From a virus: 42,048 nucleotides of DNA. This document shows positions 22,540 to 29,034 of this stretch, one piece after another. Made by a program: the position numbers and the translations under genes. Location: IMG/VR virus record IMGVR_UViG_3300005548_000004, positions 1 through 42,048 of that record, one strand, 5' to 3'. The notes beneath the pieces are model-generated. The model made no database searches, was not told the DNA's origin, and saw only the letters and a list, made by a program, of their open reading frames with translations. Numbering within the stretch: position 1 is the stretch's first letter; each line of letters starts with the position of its first letter.

Positions 22540-22920
22540 ATGGCGATCCGCGCGACAACCTCAGACAAGAACATGCGCGCAGCAGACGCCGGCCGTCGGC
22601 CCAACGCGATCACCGACGTCATGGCTGAACGGACGCGGCAGATTCAGGCTGAAGGCTGGACGCCGCAGCATGACGACGAGCACGCGGTGGGCGAAATGGC
22701 TATAGCGGCTGGCTGCTACGCCATCTTCGCGGCCGAGAGCGACGGCTTTCGCCGCTCCAGTGCTGACACGACATGCCCTGAAAACTGGCCGTGGCATCCC
22801 AAGTGGTGGAAGCCCAAGACCCGACGTCAAGACCTCGTGCGTGCCGCGGCCCTGATCATCGCCGAGATCGAACGGCTAGACCGCGCCAGCACCCTCATCA
22901 CCAAGACAAAGGGCCTTTGA
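22540..22920 (+). CDS. phage EGWTPxHDD-family protein, possible nucleotide hydrolase fold
   Basis: 126 aa with a motif set I know from many phages: ERTRQIQAEGWTPQHDDEH, GEMAIAAGCYAIFA, WPWHPKWWKPKTRRQDLV and ALIIAEIERLDR. The helical pattern with conserved Glu/Asp/His suggests a MazG-like all-alpha nucleotide pyrophosphohydrolase fold, but I cannot confirm it. Conserved acidic residues in EGW..HDD..H could bind metal. Confidence 0.7.
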   Translation: MAIRATTSDKNMRAADAGRRPNAITDVMAERTRQIQAEGWTPQHDDEHAVGEMAIAAGCYAIFAAESDGFRRSSADTTCPENWPWHPKWWKPKTRRQDLVRAAALIIAEIERLDRASTLITKTKGL

Positions 22921-23565
22921 ATGAAGAAGGAAGATGAGGTCGTCTCCCGGAGCCAGCCGTGCGGCGAGGCTTCCGCTGACGCGGAAGTATTCGCAGGCCT
23001 CACGGTGGAGACCGCTGCGGTGCGGATCGGTGACGCTGTGTTCACCCTTCCGCGTCCGAACCGGCATCACAACGTGATGTGGTGGCTGCACGTACTCGGG
23101 ATCGGCCCGACGCTCTTACACGATCAGGGTTTTGTGCTGAGCAACGGCGCCTACGCCGACCGGCAGCGGGCATTCGCGGTCGCGGAAGCGGCGGCCCAAA
23201 TCATCGCCCCGCCGCCCGTACCAGGCACACTCTTCTCCGAAGACCTGTGGGTTGGTGGAGCTGACTTGCCTAGCGTGTTCGATATCAAAGCCCTCACCAC
23301 CCCACCCGCAACCCCCGCCGAGGCCCACGTCGAGGAGAAGGCCTCCCGGAACCCGTCCTCGCCCTACATTCAGAGTGTTCTGGCCCAAGTCGAGCAGGCC
23401 CGCCACGTCATGCGCCAGATGGAGGGCGCGGTGAGGTTCTCCAACGGCGGCAAGGGCGGCGGCTTCCTGTCAGGTCAGGTTGCCGAGAACTACAGGTCGG
23501 TTGCGGTCGCGCTAGAGGCTGCATCCGAGGCCATCACCACCCCGCCCGCAACGGCGAGGCTGTGA
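22921..23565 (+). CDS. conserved phage protein with HHNV / QGFVLSNG motif
   Basis: 214 aa. Residues about 35-95 carry the pattern FTLPRPNRHHNVMWWLH, QGFVLSNGAYADRQRAF and VAEAAAQI, seen in many phage proteins of unknown function. The C-terminal half is a linker followed by a helical segment (QVEQARHVMRQMEGAVRFSN). It follows the EGWTP protein directly. No catalytic role assigned. Confidence 0.65.
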   Translation: MKKEDEVVSRSQPCGEASADAEVFAGLTVETAAVRIGDAVFTLPRPNRHHNVMWWLHVLGIGPTLLHDQGFVLSNGAYADRQRAFAVAEAAAQIIAPPPVPGTLFSEDLWVGGADLPSVFDIKALTTPPATPAEAHVEEKASRNPSSPYIQSVLAQVEQARHVMRQMEGAVRFSNGGKGGGFLSGQVAENYRSVAVALEAASEAITTPPATARL

Positions 23566-23867
23566 TGGACGCGCTTCCCCCGATGGCGACCCTCAATGGC
23601 AAGTTCAGCGCCTATTGCGGCGTATGCTGGCACCCGACGTTCAGCCTATGGGTCGCCGCGGAAACGCCAGACTACACCCGCTGCCCGCTCGGCGACTACA
23701 CGGCCCAGACGTGCCCAAACGCGGTCTCAGGCGCCCGGACCGCAGCGTTCTTTGCCGATCCGAAGAACGCCCACTTGTTCGCCGGGATGAGAGGCTTTCC
23801 AGCGGAGAACGGCGCCAGCAGTCCGAGCGCAGCGAGTGCAGGCAAGGAAGCGCGTGATGACCAATAA
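23565..23867 (+). CDS. hypothetical 100-aa protein with Cys pairs
   Basis: It contains AYCGVCWHPTFSLW (CxxC) and later RCPLGDYTAQTC, suggesting a zinc-binding fold. The C-terminus is low complexity. ATG 23565 overlaps the upstream stop as TGATG. Function unknown. Confidence 0.55.
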   Translation: MDALPPMATLNGKFSAYCGVCWHPTFSLWVAAETPDYTRCPLGDYTAQTCPNAVSGARTAAFFADPKNAHLFAGMRGFPAENGASSPSAASAGKEARDDQ

Positions 23868-24045
23868 ACCAGTCCCAACAACCCCCGCCGTACAGTCGGG
23901 ATGGCCGACAGAGGCGATTGAGCGGCTGAGGACCCTCCTGCGCTGCGTCGAGGAAAATCCTCCAGCGGCAAGTGCGGAACAGTTTTATGGCGACCTCCGC
24001 GCCATCCTCGCTCTTCTCCCTAGCCCTCTAGAGGGTTGTGAATGA
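23857..24045 (+). CDS. hypothetical 62-aa protein
   Basis: MTNKPVPTTPAVQSGWPTEA, then helical AIERLRTLLRCVEENP and FYGDLRAILALLPS. Overlaps the upstream gene by 11 bases and the methyltransferase start by ATGA. Function unknown. Confidence 0.55.
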   Translation: MTNKPVPTTPAVQSGWPTEAIERLRTLLRCVEENPPAASAEQFYGDLRAILALLPSPLEGCE

Positions 24046-24824
24046 AGGGCCTCCCGAGCCAATCGTGCGGCGCGCGGGAACCCATATCCCGCGCTGCCAC
24101 CAGCGCCGAGCCTGCTGCTCAGTTGCGCGTCCTATCGCTGTTCGCTGGCATCGGAGGCTTCGACCTCGGGCTTGAGCGGACCGGCGGCTTCCAGACGGTC
24201 GCCTTCTGCGAGATCGACCCTTTCTGCCGGCGCGTGCTGGCGAAGCATTGGCCAGAGGTCCCCTGTTACGATGACGTGCGAACCCTCACCGCCGAGCGCT
24301 TGGGCGCTGACCGCATCGCCGTTGACGCCATCACCGCCGGCTTTCCGTGCCAAGACCTCAGTCGTGCTGGCAAGCGTCATGGGATGGCAGGCGAGCACAG
24401 CGGACTATGGTCTGAGGTCGCCCGCCTTGTTGGCGAACTACGACCAGGCCTCGTCCTCTTGGAGAACGTCCCAGAACTCCTTGTTCGGGGGATGGGCCGA
24501 GTTCTCGGGGACCTGGCCACAATCGGGTATGATGCGGAATGGGACGGCATACCGGCGGCGGCCGTGGGCGCCCCGCAGTTACGAGCTCGACAGTGGATTT
24601 TGGCCTACCCCGCTGGCCTCGGAGACAGGCTATCGGCGGAAGCCATTCAAACAGGGTGGGATCACCCTAGCTTTCGCCGTGGGTGGGCCTGTGAACCCGG
24701 AATTTGCCGAGTGGGTCATGGGCTACCCGGCCAAGTGGACCGACTGCGAACCCTCGGAAACGCCGTCGTCCCCCAGATCCCCGAGCTGATCGGCCGCGCG
24801 ATCCTGACTGCGAGGGCCGCATGA
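24042..24824 (+). CDS. cytosine-C5 DNA methyltransferase
   Basis: 260 aa with the ordered C5 methyltransferase motifs: I VLSLFAGIGGFDLGLE (residues 30-45), IV AGFPCQDLSRAGKR with catalytic Cys103, VI ENVPEL (141-146), VIII-like QLRARQW (179-185) and X LGNAVVPQIPELIGRAI near the end. The target-recognition region is very short, so specificity cannot be predicted. It probably protects phage DNA from host restriction or affects gene control. From about base 24350 on, the +1 frame is also open and protein-like (see next entry). Confidence 0.9.
   Translation: MKGLPSQSCGAREPISRAATSAEPAAQLRVLSLFAGIGGFDLGLERTGGFQTVAFCEIDPFCRRVLAKHWPEVPCYDDVRTLTAERLGADRIAVDAITAGFPCQDLSRAGKRHGMAGEHSGLWSEVARLVGELRPGLVLLENVPELLVRGMGRVLGDLATIGYDAEWDGIPAAAVGAPQLRARQWILAYPAGLGDRLSAEAIQTGWDHPSFRRGWACEPGICRVGHGLPGQVDRLRTLGNAVVPQIPELIGRAILTARAA
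24379..24789 (+). CDS. candidate overprinted protein in the +1 frame of the methyltransferase gene
   Basis: This frame is open from before 24172 to a stop at 24789; ATG 24379 is a possible start (136 aa) but has no clear ribosome site. It reads as a phage protein type I recognise separately, often labelled DNA methylase or hypothetical: ADYGLRSPALLANYDQ, SSWRTSQNSLFGG, EFSGTWPQSGMMRNGTAY, GFWPTP and NPEFAEWVMGYPAKWTDCEP. The recognisable part begins near 24350 (FRAKTS). Both frames therefore look like conserved families over the same bases. Whether it is translated, and how (internal start or frameshift), is unknown. Confidence 0.45.
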   Translation: MGWQASTADYGLRSPALLANYDQASSSWRTSQNSLFGGWAEFSGTWPQSGMMRNGTAYRRRPWAPRSYELDSGFWPTPLASETGYRRKPFKQGGITLAFAVGGPVNPEFAEWVMGYPAKWTDCEPSETPSSPRSPS

Positions 24825-24958
24825 CCCTCACACGCGAAGCCGTGAGGCCCTTAGGAGGGGGAGGAAATAGGGTATCCGTTGCCGAGAGCGGCGGTAGTCC
24901 GCCTCTACGGGCGGCCAAATCCGATAGCCTATGCAAGTCGGAAGGTGGCACGCCGTGA
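24821..24958 (+). CDS. hypothetical 45-aa protein
   Basis: MTLTREAVRPLGGGGNRVSV and onward, polar and Gly/Ser-rich with no hydrophobic core. It is bounded by an ATGA overlap with the methyltransferase stop and a GTGA overlap with the next start, so it may serve mainly to couple translation. Confidence 0.5.
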   Translation: MTLTREAVRPLGGGGNRVSVAESGGSPPLRAAKSDSLCKSEGGTP

Positions 24959-25212
24959 AGTGGCTGCATCACACGGTCCGCGGCTGCGGCTATGTCGACG
25001 GCTACGGCGACCACCCTGGCACCATCGTGCTCTTGGCTTTCGTGCTGATGGGCGCCGCGGCCGGCGCTCAGGCTGGTTGGCGAGGGGCGGTCTTCGGCGC
25101 TGTCGCTATGCTTGTGGTGTTTGGCCCGATGTATCTGTGGGGAGCCTATGAGCGGTCGCGCGAAAGCGAGCGCGACGCTCAGCGAAGGTCGGAAGGAGCG
25201 CCAGAATGCTGA
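24955..25212 (+). CDS. 85-aa two-pass membrane protein
   Basis: GTG 24955 has GGAAGG upstream and overlaps the previous stop as GTGA; ATG 24931 is an alternative in the same frame. The N-terminal part is WLHHTVRGCGYVDGYGDHPG, then two hydrophobic segments (about residues 22-38 and 44-62) and a charged tail. Function unknown. Confidence 0.65.
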   Translation: MKWLHHTVRGCGYVDGYGDHPGTIVLLAFVLMGAAAGAQAGWRGAVFGAVAMLVVFGPMYLWGAYERSRESERDAQRRSEGAPEC

Positions 25213-25496
25213 CGCTCGTTCACTCAAGGCAGGTGGCGTGTTGGCCATGGTCGCTCGGCTGGATCGATCGCGAGGCCGTGCACTACGCCACCTGCCGGAC
25301 CTGCCAGCGCGACGTAGCCCAGCCGAAGGAGGCCGCGAAACTCGTCCCTGTCTGCCTCTATTGCGCCCTCGAAAGTGGGCTACTGCCCCTTGAGGACTCA
25401 CCGCTGGGCGAAGTGTCGCTAGCTGTCCAATGCGGGGCCATCGCGGACACCTCCGATGCCGAACTAGGCCCCGGGAAACCCTCAACCCTTCCATGA
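25206..25496 (+). CDS. small zinc-ribbon-like protein
   Basis: 96 aa with two CxxC pairs, CRTCQRD and CLYCALE (residues about 31-55), typical of a zinc ribbon. Overlaps the membrane-protein gene by 7 bases. It may bind nucleic acid or protein; no closer assignment possible. Confidence 0.6.
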   Translation: MLTLVHSRQVACWPWSLGWIDREAVHYATCRTCQRDVAQPKEAAKLVPVCLYCALESGLLPLEDSPLGEVSLAVQCGAIADTSDAELGPGKPSTLP

Positions 25497-25533
25497 CCCA
25501 AAGAGCCACCTTCAGACAGGCCGAGAGCCAAAC

Positions 25534-25809
25534 ATGTACATGACCGTGAAAGACGTTGCCGACCACTTCAAGGTCAACCCCCGCACCGTCGAGCGCTGGG
25601 TCGCAACCGGCGAGTTGCAGGCCGTGCGCCCCGGCCCGAAGATCATCCGCGTCCACCCTACAGCGCTAGAAGCCTTCGAGGCCAAGCTATGCCCGACTAC
25701 CGACTCGAACGACCCGTCATCAACGGCAAGCAATCCGCCAGATGGTACGTCATCTGGAGCGAGGCGGGACGCTCGCATCGTCAATCTACGGGCGCGACGG
25801 ACAGGGTAG
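25534..25809 (+). CDS. xis: excisionase-like HTH protein
   Basis: A MerR/HTH_17-type DNA-binding module in residues 1-50: TVKDVADHFKVNPRTVERWV, then ATGELQAVRPGPKIIRVHP with the winged-helix turn. The last 40 residues overlap the integrase start and are low complexity. Its location directly before the integrase supports a role as recombination directionality factor. Confidence 0.7.
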   Translation: MYMTVKDVADHFKVNPRTVERWVATGELQAVRPGPKIIRVHPTALEAFEAKLCPTTDSNDPSSTASNPPDGTSSGARRDARIVNLRARRTG

Positions 25810-26702
25810 AGGCCCGCAGATACCTCGCACGTATGGCGGCGATTCAGGACGAGCCGCCTGAGCGCTTCACCGTGGGTGACATGTGCGACGCCTACCTCAA
25901 GGATCGCGAGGAAGATCCGCGCGTCCACTACCCCAAGGCCATCAAGAACAGCCTCAACCACATCAAGGCCCACTTCGGGCTGCTCCCGCCCTCCATGGTC
26001 AGCGCCATGGGCGTGAAGACCTATACCGCCCAGCGCCGCAAGGCTGGCGTGATGGACGCCACGATCAGCAAGGAGCTGCGGTTTCTGCGCCAGGCCATGA
26101 AGTACGGCGTCCGCAACGGCTGGATGCCGACGGAGCCCGAGATAGCCCTACCCGGAGAGGGCGAGCCCCGCGACCGCTACCTCAGCCGTGAGGAGTTCGC
26201 CCGGCTTTACTTCCACGCCAGCCCCTTGCACCTGCGGGTGTTCCTCGCGCTGGCGATCAGCACGGCGGCCAGGGGAAAGCACATCCTCAAGCTCACCTGG
26301 GATCGCGTGGACTTCGACGCGGGCATGGTCAGGTACAAGCCCGGCCAGAGCGCCAACAAGAAGACGGCGCCCATACCGATGAACGACCCGCTGCGGGCGA
26401 TCCTGACGGCGGCCCGGAAGGTCGCGGGGCCATCGGGCTATGTGGTCGAGTGGGAGGGATTGCCCGTGCAGAGCGTGCGCAAGGCCTATGGAAGGGCTTG
26501 CCGGCTCGCAGGGCTGGATGACGCCCACCGCCACGACCTGCGGCGTACAGCGGCGTCCTGGGCGCTCCAGGGGGGCGCTAGCTTTGATGAGGTGGCGACG
26601 ATGCTCGGCGATACGGTGGAAACGACGCGCCGCCACTATGCTATGTTCGCGCCAGACTATCTGCGGGGCGCGGTGGACAATATCGCTGGGAGGCGAGGAT
26701 GA
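25689..26702 (+). CDS. int: tyrosine recombinase, phage integrase
   Basis: 337 aa. N-terminal arm-binding region about 1-55, SAM-like core-binding domain about 57-150, catalytic domain 160-330. Catalytic residues visible are Arg195 in STAARGKHIL, a Lys in the beta-hairpin (KKTAPIPM), His282 and Arg285 in HRHDLRRTAASW, and Tyr317 in RRHYAMF. The usual LGH is MLGD here (Asp308 in place of His/Trp), a noted but tolerated variation. It lies 250 bases from a tRNA-Thr attachment site. Confidence 0.92.
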   Translation: MPDYRLERPVINGKQSARWYVIWSEAGRSHRQSTGATDRVEARRYLARMAAIQDEPPERFTVGDMCDAYLKDREEDPRVHYPKAIKNSLNHIKAHFGLLPPSMVSAMGVKTYTAQRRKAGVMDATISKELRFLRQAMKYGVRNGWMPTEPEIALPGEGEPRDRYLSREEFARLYFHASPLHLRVFLALAISTAARGKHILKLTWDRVDFDAGMVRYKPGQSANKKTAPIPMNDPLRAILTAARKVAGPSGYVVEWEGLPVQSVRKAYGRACRLAGLDDAHRHDLRRTAASWALQGGASFDEVATMLGDTVETTRRHYAMFAPDYLRGAVDNIAGRRG

Positions 26703-26917
26703 GGGCGCAGTTCCTCGGGCTAACCGTAGGCCTCGTCTCCATCGCAGCGATGTGGGGAGCCTTTCAGGCTGGCGCTTGGCTGGGAGTCCTGCTTGCCGCT
26801 AGCCTTTGGGCCAGCGCAAATTATCTGGTCGGTCTGGCTACGGGCCGCGCGCATTATGCGCACCCTGGCGGGGGCGAAACCGGAACACCGTCGCCAGTGT
26901 CGCAAGATGTTGTGTGA
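26699..26917 (+). CDS. 72-aa membrane protein between int and attP
   Basis: It starts MRAQFLGLTVGLVSIAAMWG with two hydrophobic segments (about residues 5-24 and 26-45), then a polar tail. ATG overlaps the integrase stop as ATGA. The 3' end overlaps the repeats that may be integrase arm sites. Function unknown. Confidence 0.6.
   Translation: MRAQFLGLTVGLVSIAAMWGAFQAGAWLGVLLAASLWASANYLVGLATGRAHYAHPGGGETGTPSPVSQDVV
26849..26861. repeat. 13-bp palindrome, left of attP
   Basis: GCGCATTATGCGC. The reverse complement of this exact 13-mer occurs at 27090-27102 on the other side of the attachment core. A matched pair about 100 bases either side suggests a site for integrase, excisionase or a host bending factor. 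Confidence 0.5.
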
Positions 26918-26935
26918 GTGTCGCCAATGTCGCCA
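26889..26935 (+). repeat. TGTCGCMA repeats, candidate integrase arm sites
   Basis: Four near-identical copies: CGTCGCCA (26889-26896), TGTCGCAA (26898-26905), TGTCGCCA (26919-26926) and TGTCGCCA (26928-26935). They cluster just left of the attachment core, where arm-type integrase sites occur in lambda-like attP. A reverse copy, GGCGAC, is present near 27067. Confidence 0.5.
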
Positions 26936-26952
26936 CTAGCCGTTGTGGGACC

Positions 26953-27002
26953 CGTCCTTGGTAAGGCTGAGGTCCAGGGTTCGAATCCCTGTCGTGGCAC
27001 CA
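26953..27002 (+). other. attP: attP core: 3' end of tRNA-Thr(GGU)
   Basis: The sequence is the 3' half of a tRNA: anticodon loop TTGGTAA (anticodon GGU, Thr), 3' stem, AGGTC variable loop, a perfect T arm CAGGG-TTCGAAT-CCCTG, acceptor strand TCGTGGC, discriminator A and CCA. No D arm or matching 5' half precedes it, and one anticodon-stem pair fails, so the tRNA identity probably begins near 26956. Such tRNA ends next to an integrase gene are standard attachment cores. The host attB is predicted to be a tRNA-Thr(GGU) gene. Confidence 0.85.
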
Positions 27003-27007
27003 CTAAC

Positions 27008-27050
27008 GGCCCGGTTTTTCCTGCAATCAATCAGCAGGTTAAGCCGGGCC
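27008..27050. repeat. long imperfect hairpin right of attP
   Basis: GGCCCGG (27008-27014) pairs with CCGGGCC (27044-27050), and CCTGC (27020-27024) with GCAGG (27034-27038); partial pairing lies between and the loop is 9 bases. No T run follows, so it may be a structural element of attP or a host-derived tRNA processing/termination signal. Confidence 0.5.
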
Positions 27051-27089
27051 ACCCGGTTAGGCAAAGGCGACTTCTCTTATTTGGACGGT

Positions 27090-27102
27090 GCGCATAATGC
27101 GC
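27090..27102. repeat. 13-bp palindrome, right of attP
   Basis: GCGCATAATGCGC, reverse complement of the 13-mer at 26849-26861. See that entry for the proposed role. Confidence 0.5.
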
Positions 27103-27179
27103 GAGGCCTGTGGATAACTCGCCGCTTGGCTACGGCCTAGCCCTCCCCTCTCACCGCGAGAGACAGGAAAGGAAAAGAG

Positions 27180-27440
27180 ATGAGCGAGATGGTGGAGCGT
27201 GTGGCGAGGGCGCTTAGAGCGCTGCCCGTGCGCGACTACGCCCAGGTGGGCGGCGAATTGGACGAACTTCGCCTTCGTGAAGCCGCCCGAGCCGCTATCG
27301 AAGCCATGCGAGAGCCTACGGAGGGGATGGTCAAGGCTGGTGAAAACACCGTCTGCATCCACGGCGATCCCCAGTGTGGCGCAGCCTACGCATGGGCCGC
27401 CATGATCGACGCGGCTCTATCGGACACCACAGGTCGTTAG
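27180..27440 (+). CDS. conserved small phage protein, MREPTE motif
   Basis: 86 aa. The arrangement VERVARALRALPV, AARAAIEAMREPTEGMV and WAAMIDAALSD is common in phage and prophage proteins of unknown function. An AGGAAAGG ribosome site precedes ATG 27180. First gene on the far side of attP, so it would be at the prophage edge after integration. Confidence 0.7.
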   Translation: MSEMVERVARALRALPVRDYAQVGGELDELRLREAARAAIEAMREPTEGMVKAGENTVCIHGDPQCGAAYAWAAMIDAALSDTTGR

Positions 27441-27452
27441 CTAGGCCCCGGG

Positions 27453-27839
27453 ATGCCATATCGCCTCACCAGCGGCTCCCCCACCATGACCGTCGCCGAC
27501 GTGGCCGACCGCAACTGGATCACGATCATCGGCTGCGGGATCAGGGAGCACGCGGTCCGCTACACGGCCTCGGAGCTTGTCGAGAAGTTCCCGCCGGCCG
27601 CCACGCTGGGCCAACTGGCTGAGCGGCTGATCTGCCCGCACTGCGGATCACGCGACGGCCGCATCGGCTTCATCCAGGGCGCGGCGCCACCGCCTTCCGA
27701 CCCCAACGCCAAGCCCCCGACAGGCCTTGCGCGTTCCGATACGCTGAACATGGGCGAGGTGTGGGACCGGGTGAGCCCGCCTAGGCCGCAACCTGAACCG
27801 TCCCCCACGGGTTTCGGGCGACCGAGACGCAGGCGCTAG
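27453..27839 (+). CDS. hypothetical protein with CPHC motif
   Basis: 128 aa from ATG 27453, or 117 aa from ATG 27486; neither start has a strong ribosome site. The core ADVADRNWITIIGCGIREHA and AERLICPHCGSRDGRIGF suggests a small metal-binding fold. The Pro-rich C-terminus is probably disordered. Function unknown. Confidence 0.6.
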   Translation: MPYRLTSGSPTMTVADVADRNWITIIGCGIREHAVRYTASELVEKFPPAATLGQLAERLICPHCGSRDGRIGFIQGAAPPPSDPNAKPPTGLARSDTLNMGEVWDRVSPPRPQPEPSPTGFGRPRRRR

Positions 27840-27848
27840 GAGGACAGC

Positions 27849-28034
27849 ATGGCCAGCACCGACGAGATCACCTTCACGCTGACGAAGACCGAGGCGCTCG
27901 CGCTGTCCAAGGTCGCGGACCTGGGCCTGCGTGCGGCTGAGGCCTTCAACCTGATCCAGAACACGGCGACAGCGGAGCGGGCCTTGGTGAAGCTGCACGG
28001 AGCGCTGGCGGCGAAGCCAGCGAAGGGGAAGTAG
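27849..28034 (+). CDS. hypothetical 61-aa protein
   Basis: MASTDEITFTLTKTEALALS, then a helical, Ala-rich chain. An ideal AGGAGG ribosome site lies 5 bases upstream of ATG 27849, implying efficient translation. No family recognised. Confidence 0.65.
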   Translation: MASTDEITFTLTKTEALALSKVADLGLRAAEAFNLIQNTATAERALVKLHGALAAKPAKGK

Positions 28035-28037
28035 GCC

Positions 28038-28229
28038 GTGGCGATTATCGACATCCCCGACGACTGGACGCCGACCGCGGCCAACATCAACGCCCTGCCC
28101 TTGCCGCTACGGCGGTTCATCCACGACTTGGAGACTATGGCCGATCCGGCGGGCCTGGTGCAGGAAAACTATGAGCTCCGGGCGCAGGTGAAGGCGGTCG
28201 AGGCTATGGTGGCGAAGCTGAGGGATTAG
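28038..28229 (+). CDS. hypothetical 63-aa protein
   Basis: GTG 28038, three bases after the previous stop. MAIIDIPDDWTPTAANINAL then LPLRRFIHDLETM and a C-terminal helix. Last gene of the plus-strand arm; it converges with the spanin genes, only 7 bases apart, with no visible terminator between. Function unknown. Confidence 0.65.
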   Translation: MAIIDIPDDWTPTAANINALPLPLRRFIHDLETMADPAGLVQENYELRAQVKAVEAMVAKLRD

Positions 28230-28236
28230 ACGAAAG

Positions 28237-28542
28237 CTAGCGCCCGATCTTCCACCAGGGCTTCGCTGCCTTCGGGTTCGACCCGTCGATGATCTCCACC
28301 AAGGCCCCTCTGCGCTTGTCGCAATCGACGCGGGCGCTTTCCGTCTGGATCAGGAGCGCACCTTCATCACCGTGGCTGGCGAGGCTAGAAACCGGCGCCG
28401 GGCACGCTTCCCGCAGCATCGCCGGTATGGTGATCGTCGGTGCAGACGGGACTTCCGCGCACCCCTGCAAGCTGATCGCAGAGAGAAGCGCGATAGCTGG
28501 GATCGAGAGCGTCTTGAGCGGTTGGGGCCTTACGGATGGCAT
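28237..28542 (-). CDS. outer-membrane spanin lipoprotein (Rz1-like)
   Basis: 101 aa lipoprotein precursor. A hydrophobic signal (residues 11-27) ends in a lipobox SLQGC with Cys28. A Pro-containing mature part follows. Its first half is encoded within the i-spanin gene in another frame (158-base overlap), the classic Rz/Rz1 nesting. It would span the periplasm with the i-spanin and fuse the membranes at lysis. Confidence 0.85.
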   Translation of the reverse strand: MPSVRPQPLKTLSIPAIALLSAISLQGCAEVPSAPTITIPAMLREACPAPVSSLASHGDEGALLIQTESARVDCDKRRGALVEIIDGSNPKAAKPWWKIGR

Positions 28543-28771
28543 CTGAGGCTTTCTCCGTCCGGGCGTGCAAAATCGTCACGTCGTGGGTGTAGTGATCTGT
28601 CGCTTTGACTACGGCTTGGTCTGAGCGGTGCTGGGCGACCGCCGCGTGCTGCGCGACGTGGGCGTTGGCATCGTGCGCGCCGCGCCAGTAGAGCCAGCCC
28701 GCGGCCCCCAGGATGATCGCTGCAAGGCCGCCGTAGAGCCAGGGCGCGTAGGCCGCGAGGAGGGCTTTCAT
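28385..28771 (-). CDS. inner-membrane spanin (Rz-like)
   Basis: 128 aa. An N-terminal signal anchor (residues about 10-30, YGGLAAIILGAAGWLYW), then a His/Ala-rich helical periplasmic domain (AHVAQHAAVAQHRSDQAVV) and a short C-terminal region. ATG 28771 has AAGGGA upstream. Role inferred from topology and the overlapping lipoprotein gene. Confidence 0.85.
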   Translation of the reverse strand: MKALLAAYAPWLYGGLAAIILGAAGWLYWRGAHDANAHVAQHAAVAQHRSDQAVVKATDHYTHDVTILHARTEKASDAIRKAPTAQDALDPSYRASLCDQLAGVRGSPVCTDDHHTGDAAGSVPGAGF

Positions 28772-28833
28772 GGTATCGATTTCCCTTGCGGAGTCAACGA
28801 TGTTCTGGCATTGTTCGGGGGTTGCGACGGCGC

Positions 28834-28954
28834 ATCCGCCTTATGTCTTGGCGGATTGCCCCACCCCTTAGGCAAGGGGTCGCAGCCAGCGGGTTTAGCT
28901 ACCCCGCTGATTTCATGATCCGGGCTGCGAGGGGACCGGTTACCATCCCCTCGC
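28834..28954 (+). other. array of four hairpins next to tRNA-Gly
   Basis: Non-coding stretch with successive inverted repeats: ATCCGCC/GGCGGAT (28834-28840 with 28850-28856), ACCCCTT/AAGGGGT (28863-28880), AGCGGG/CCCGCT (28888-28908, extendable by GCAGCC/GGCTGC at 28882-28887 and 28923-28928) and GCGAGGGGA/TCCCCTCGC (28927-28954). The tRNA begins 6 bases later. It could be a structured RNA, a leader of the spanin genes on the other strand, or processing/termination signals. Confidence 0.55.
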
Positions 28955-28959
28955 TTCAT

Positions 28960-29034
28960 GCGCTCGTAGCTCAATGGTAGAGCCACAGCCTTCCAAGCTG
29001 AGGACGACGGGTTCGATTCCTGCCGGGCGCTCCA
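28960..29034 (+). tRNA. tRNA-Gly(UCC)
   Basis: Folds as a tRNA: acceptor GCGCTCG with CGGGCGC, D arm GCTC/GAGC, anticodon loop CTTCCAA (anticodon TCC, Gly), T arm with TTCGATT loop, discriminator T and encoded CCA at 29032-29034. One mismatch in the anticodon stem and one in the T stem. It lies on the plus strand between minus-strand lysis genes, so it needs its own transcription or read-through of the plus-strand arm. Confidence 0.9.

Noticed and set aside
26932-27002. complete functional tRNA-Thr at attP
   Set aside because: Only 68 bases are available before CCA, with no D arm, a mismatched acceptor pair and a failed anticodon-stem pair. Only the 3' half is convincing.
28230-28260. bidirectional terminator between the converging early arm and spanin genes
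   Set aside because: Seven bases separate the stops and no stable hairpin with a T run is present on either strand.
28768-28986. 72 aa minus-strand frame leading into the Rz start by ATGA
   Set aside because: It runs through the tRNA 5' end and all four hairpins, is Pro/Gly/Ser-rich, and starts with a rare codon. More likely a chance open frame.
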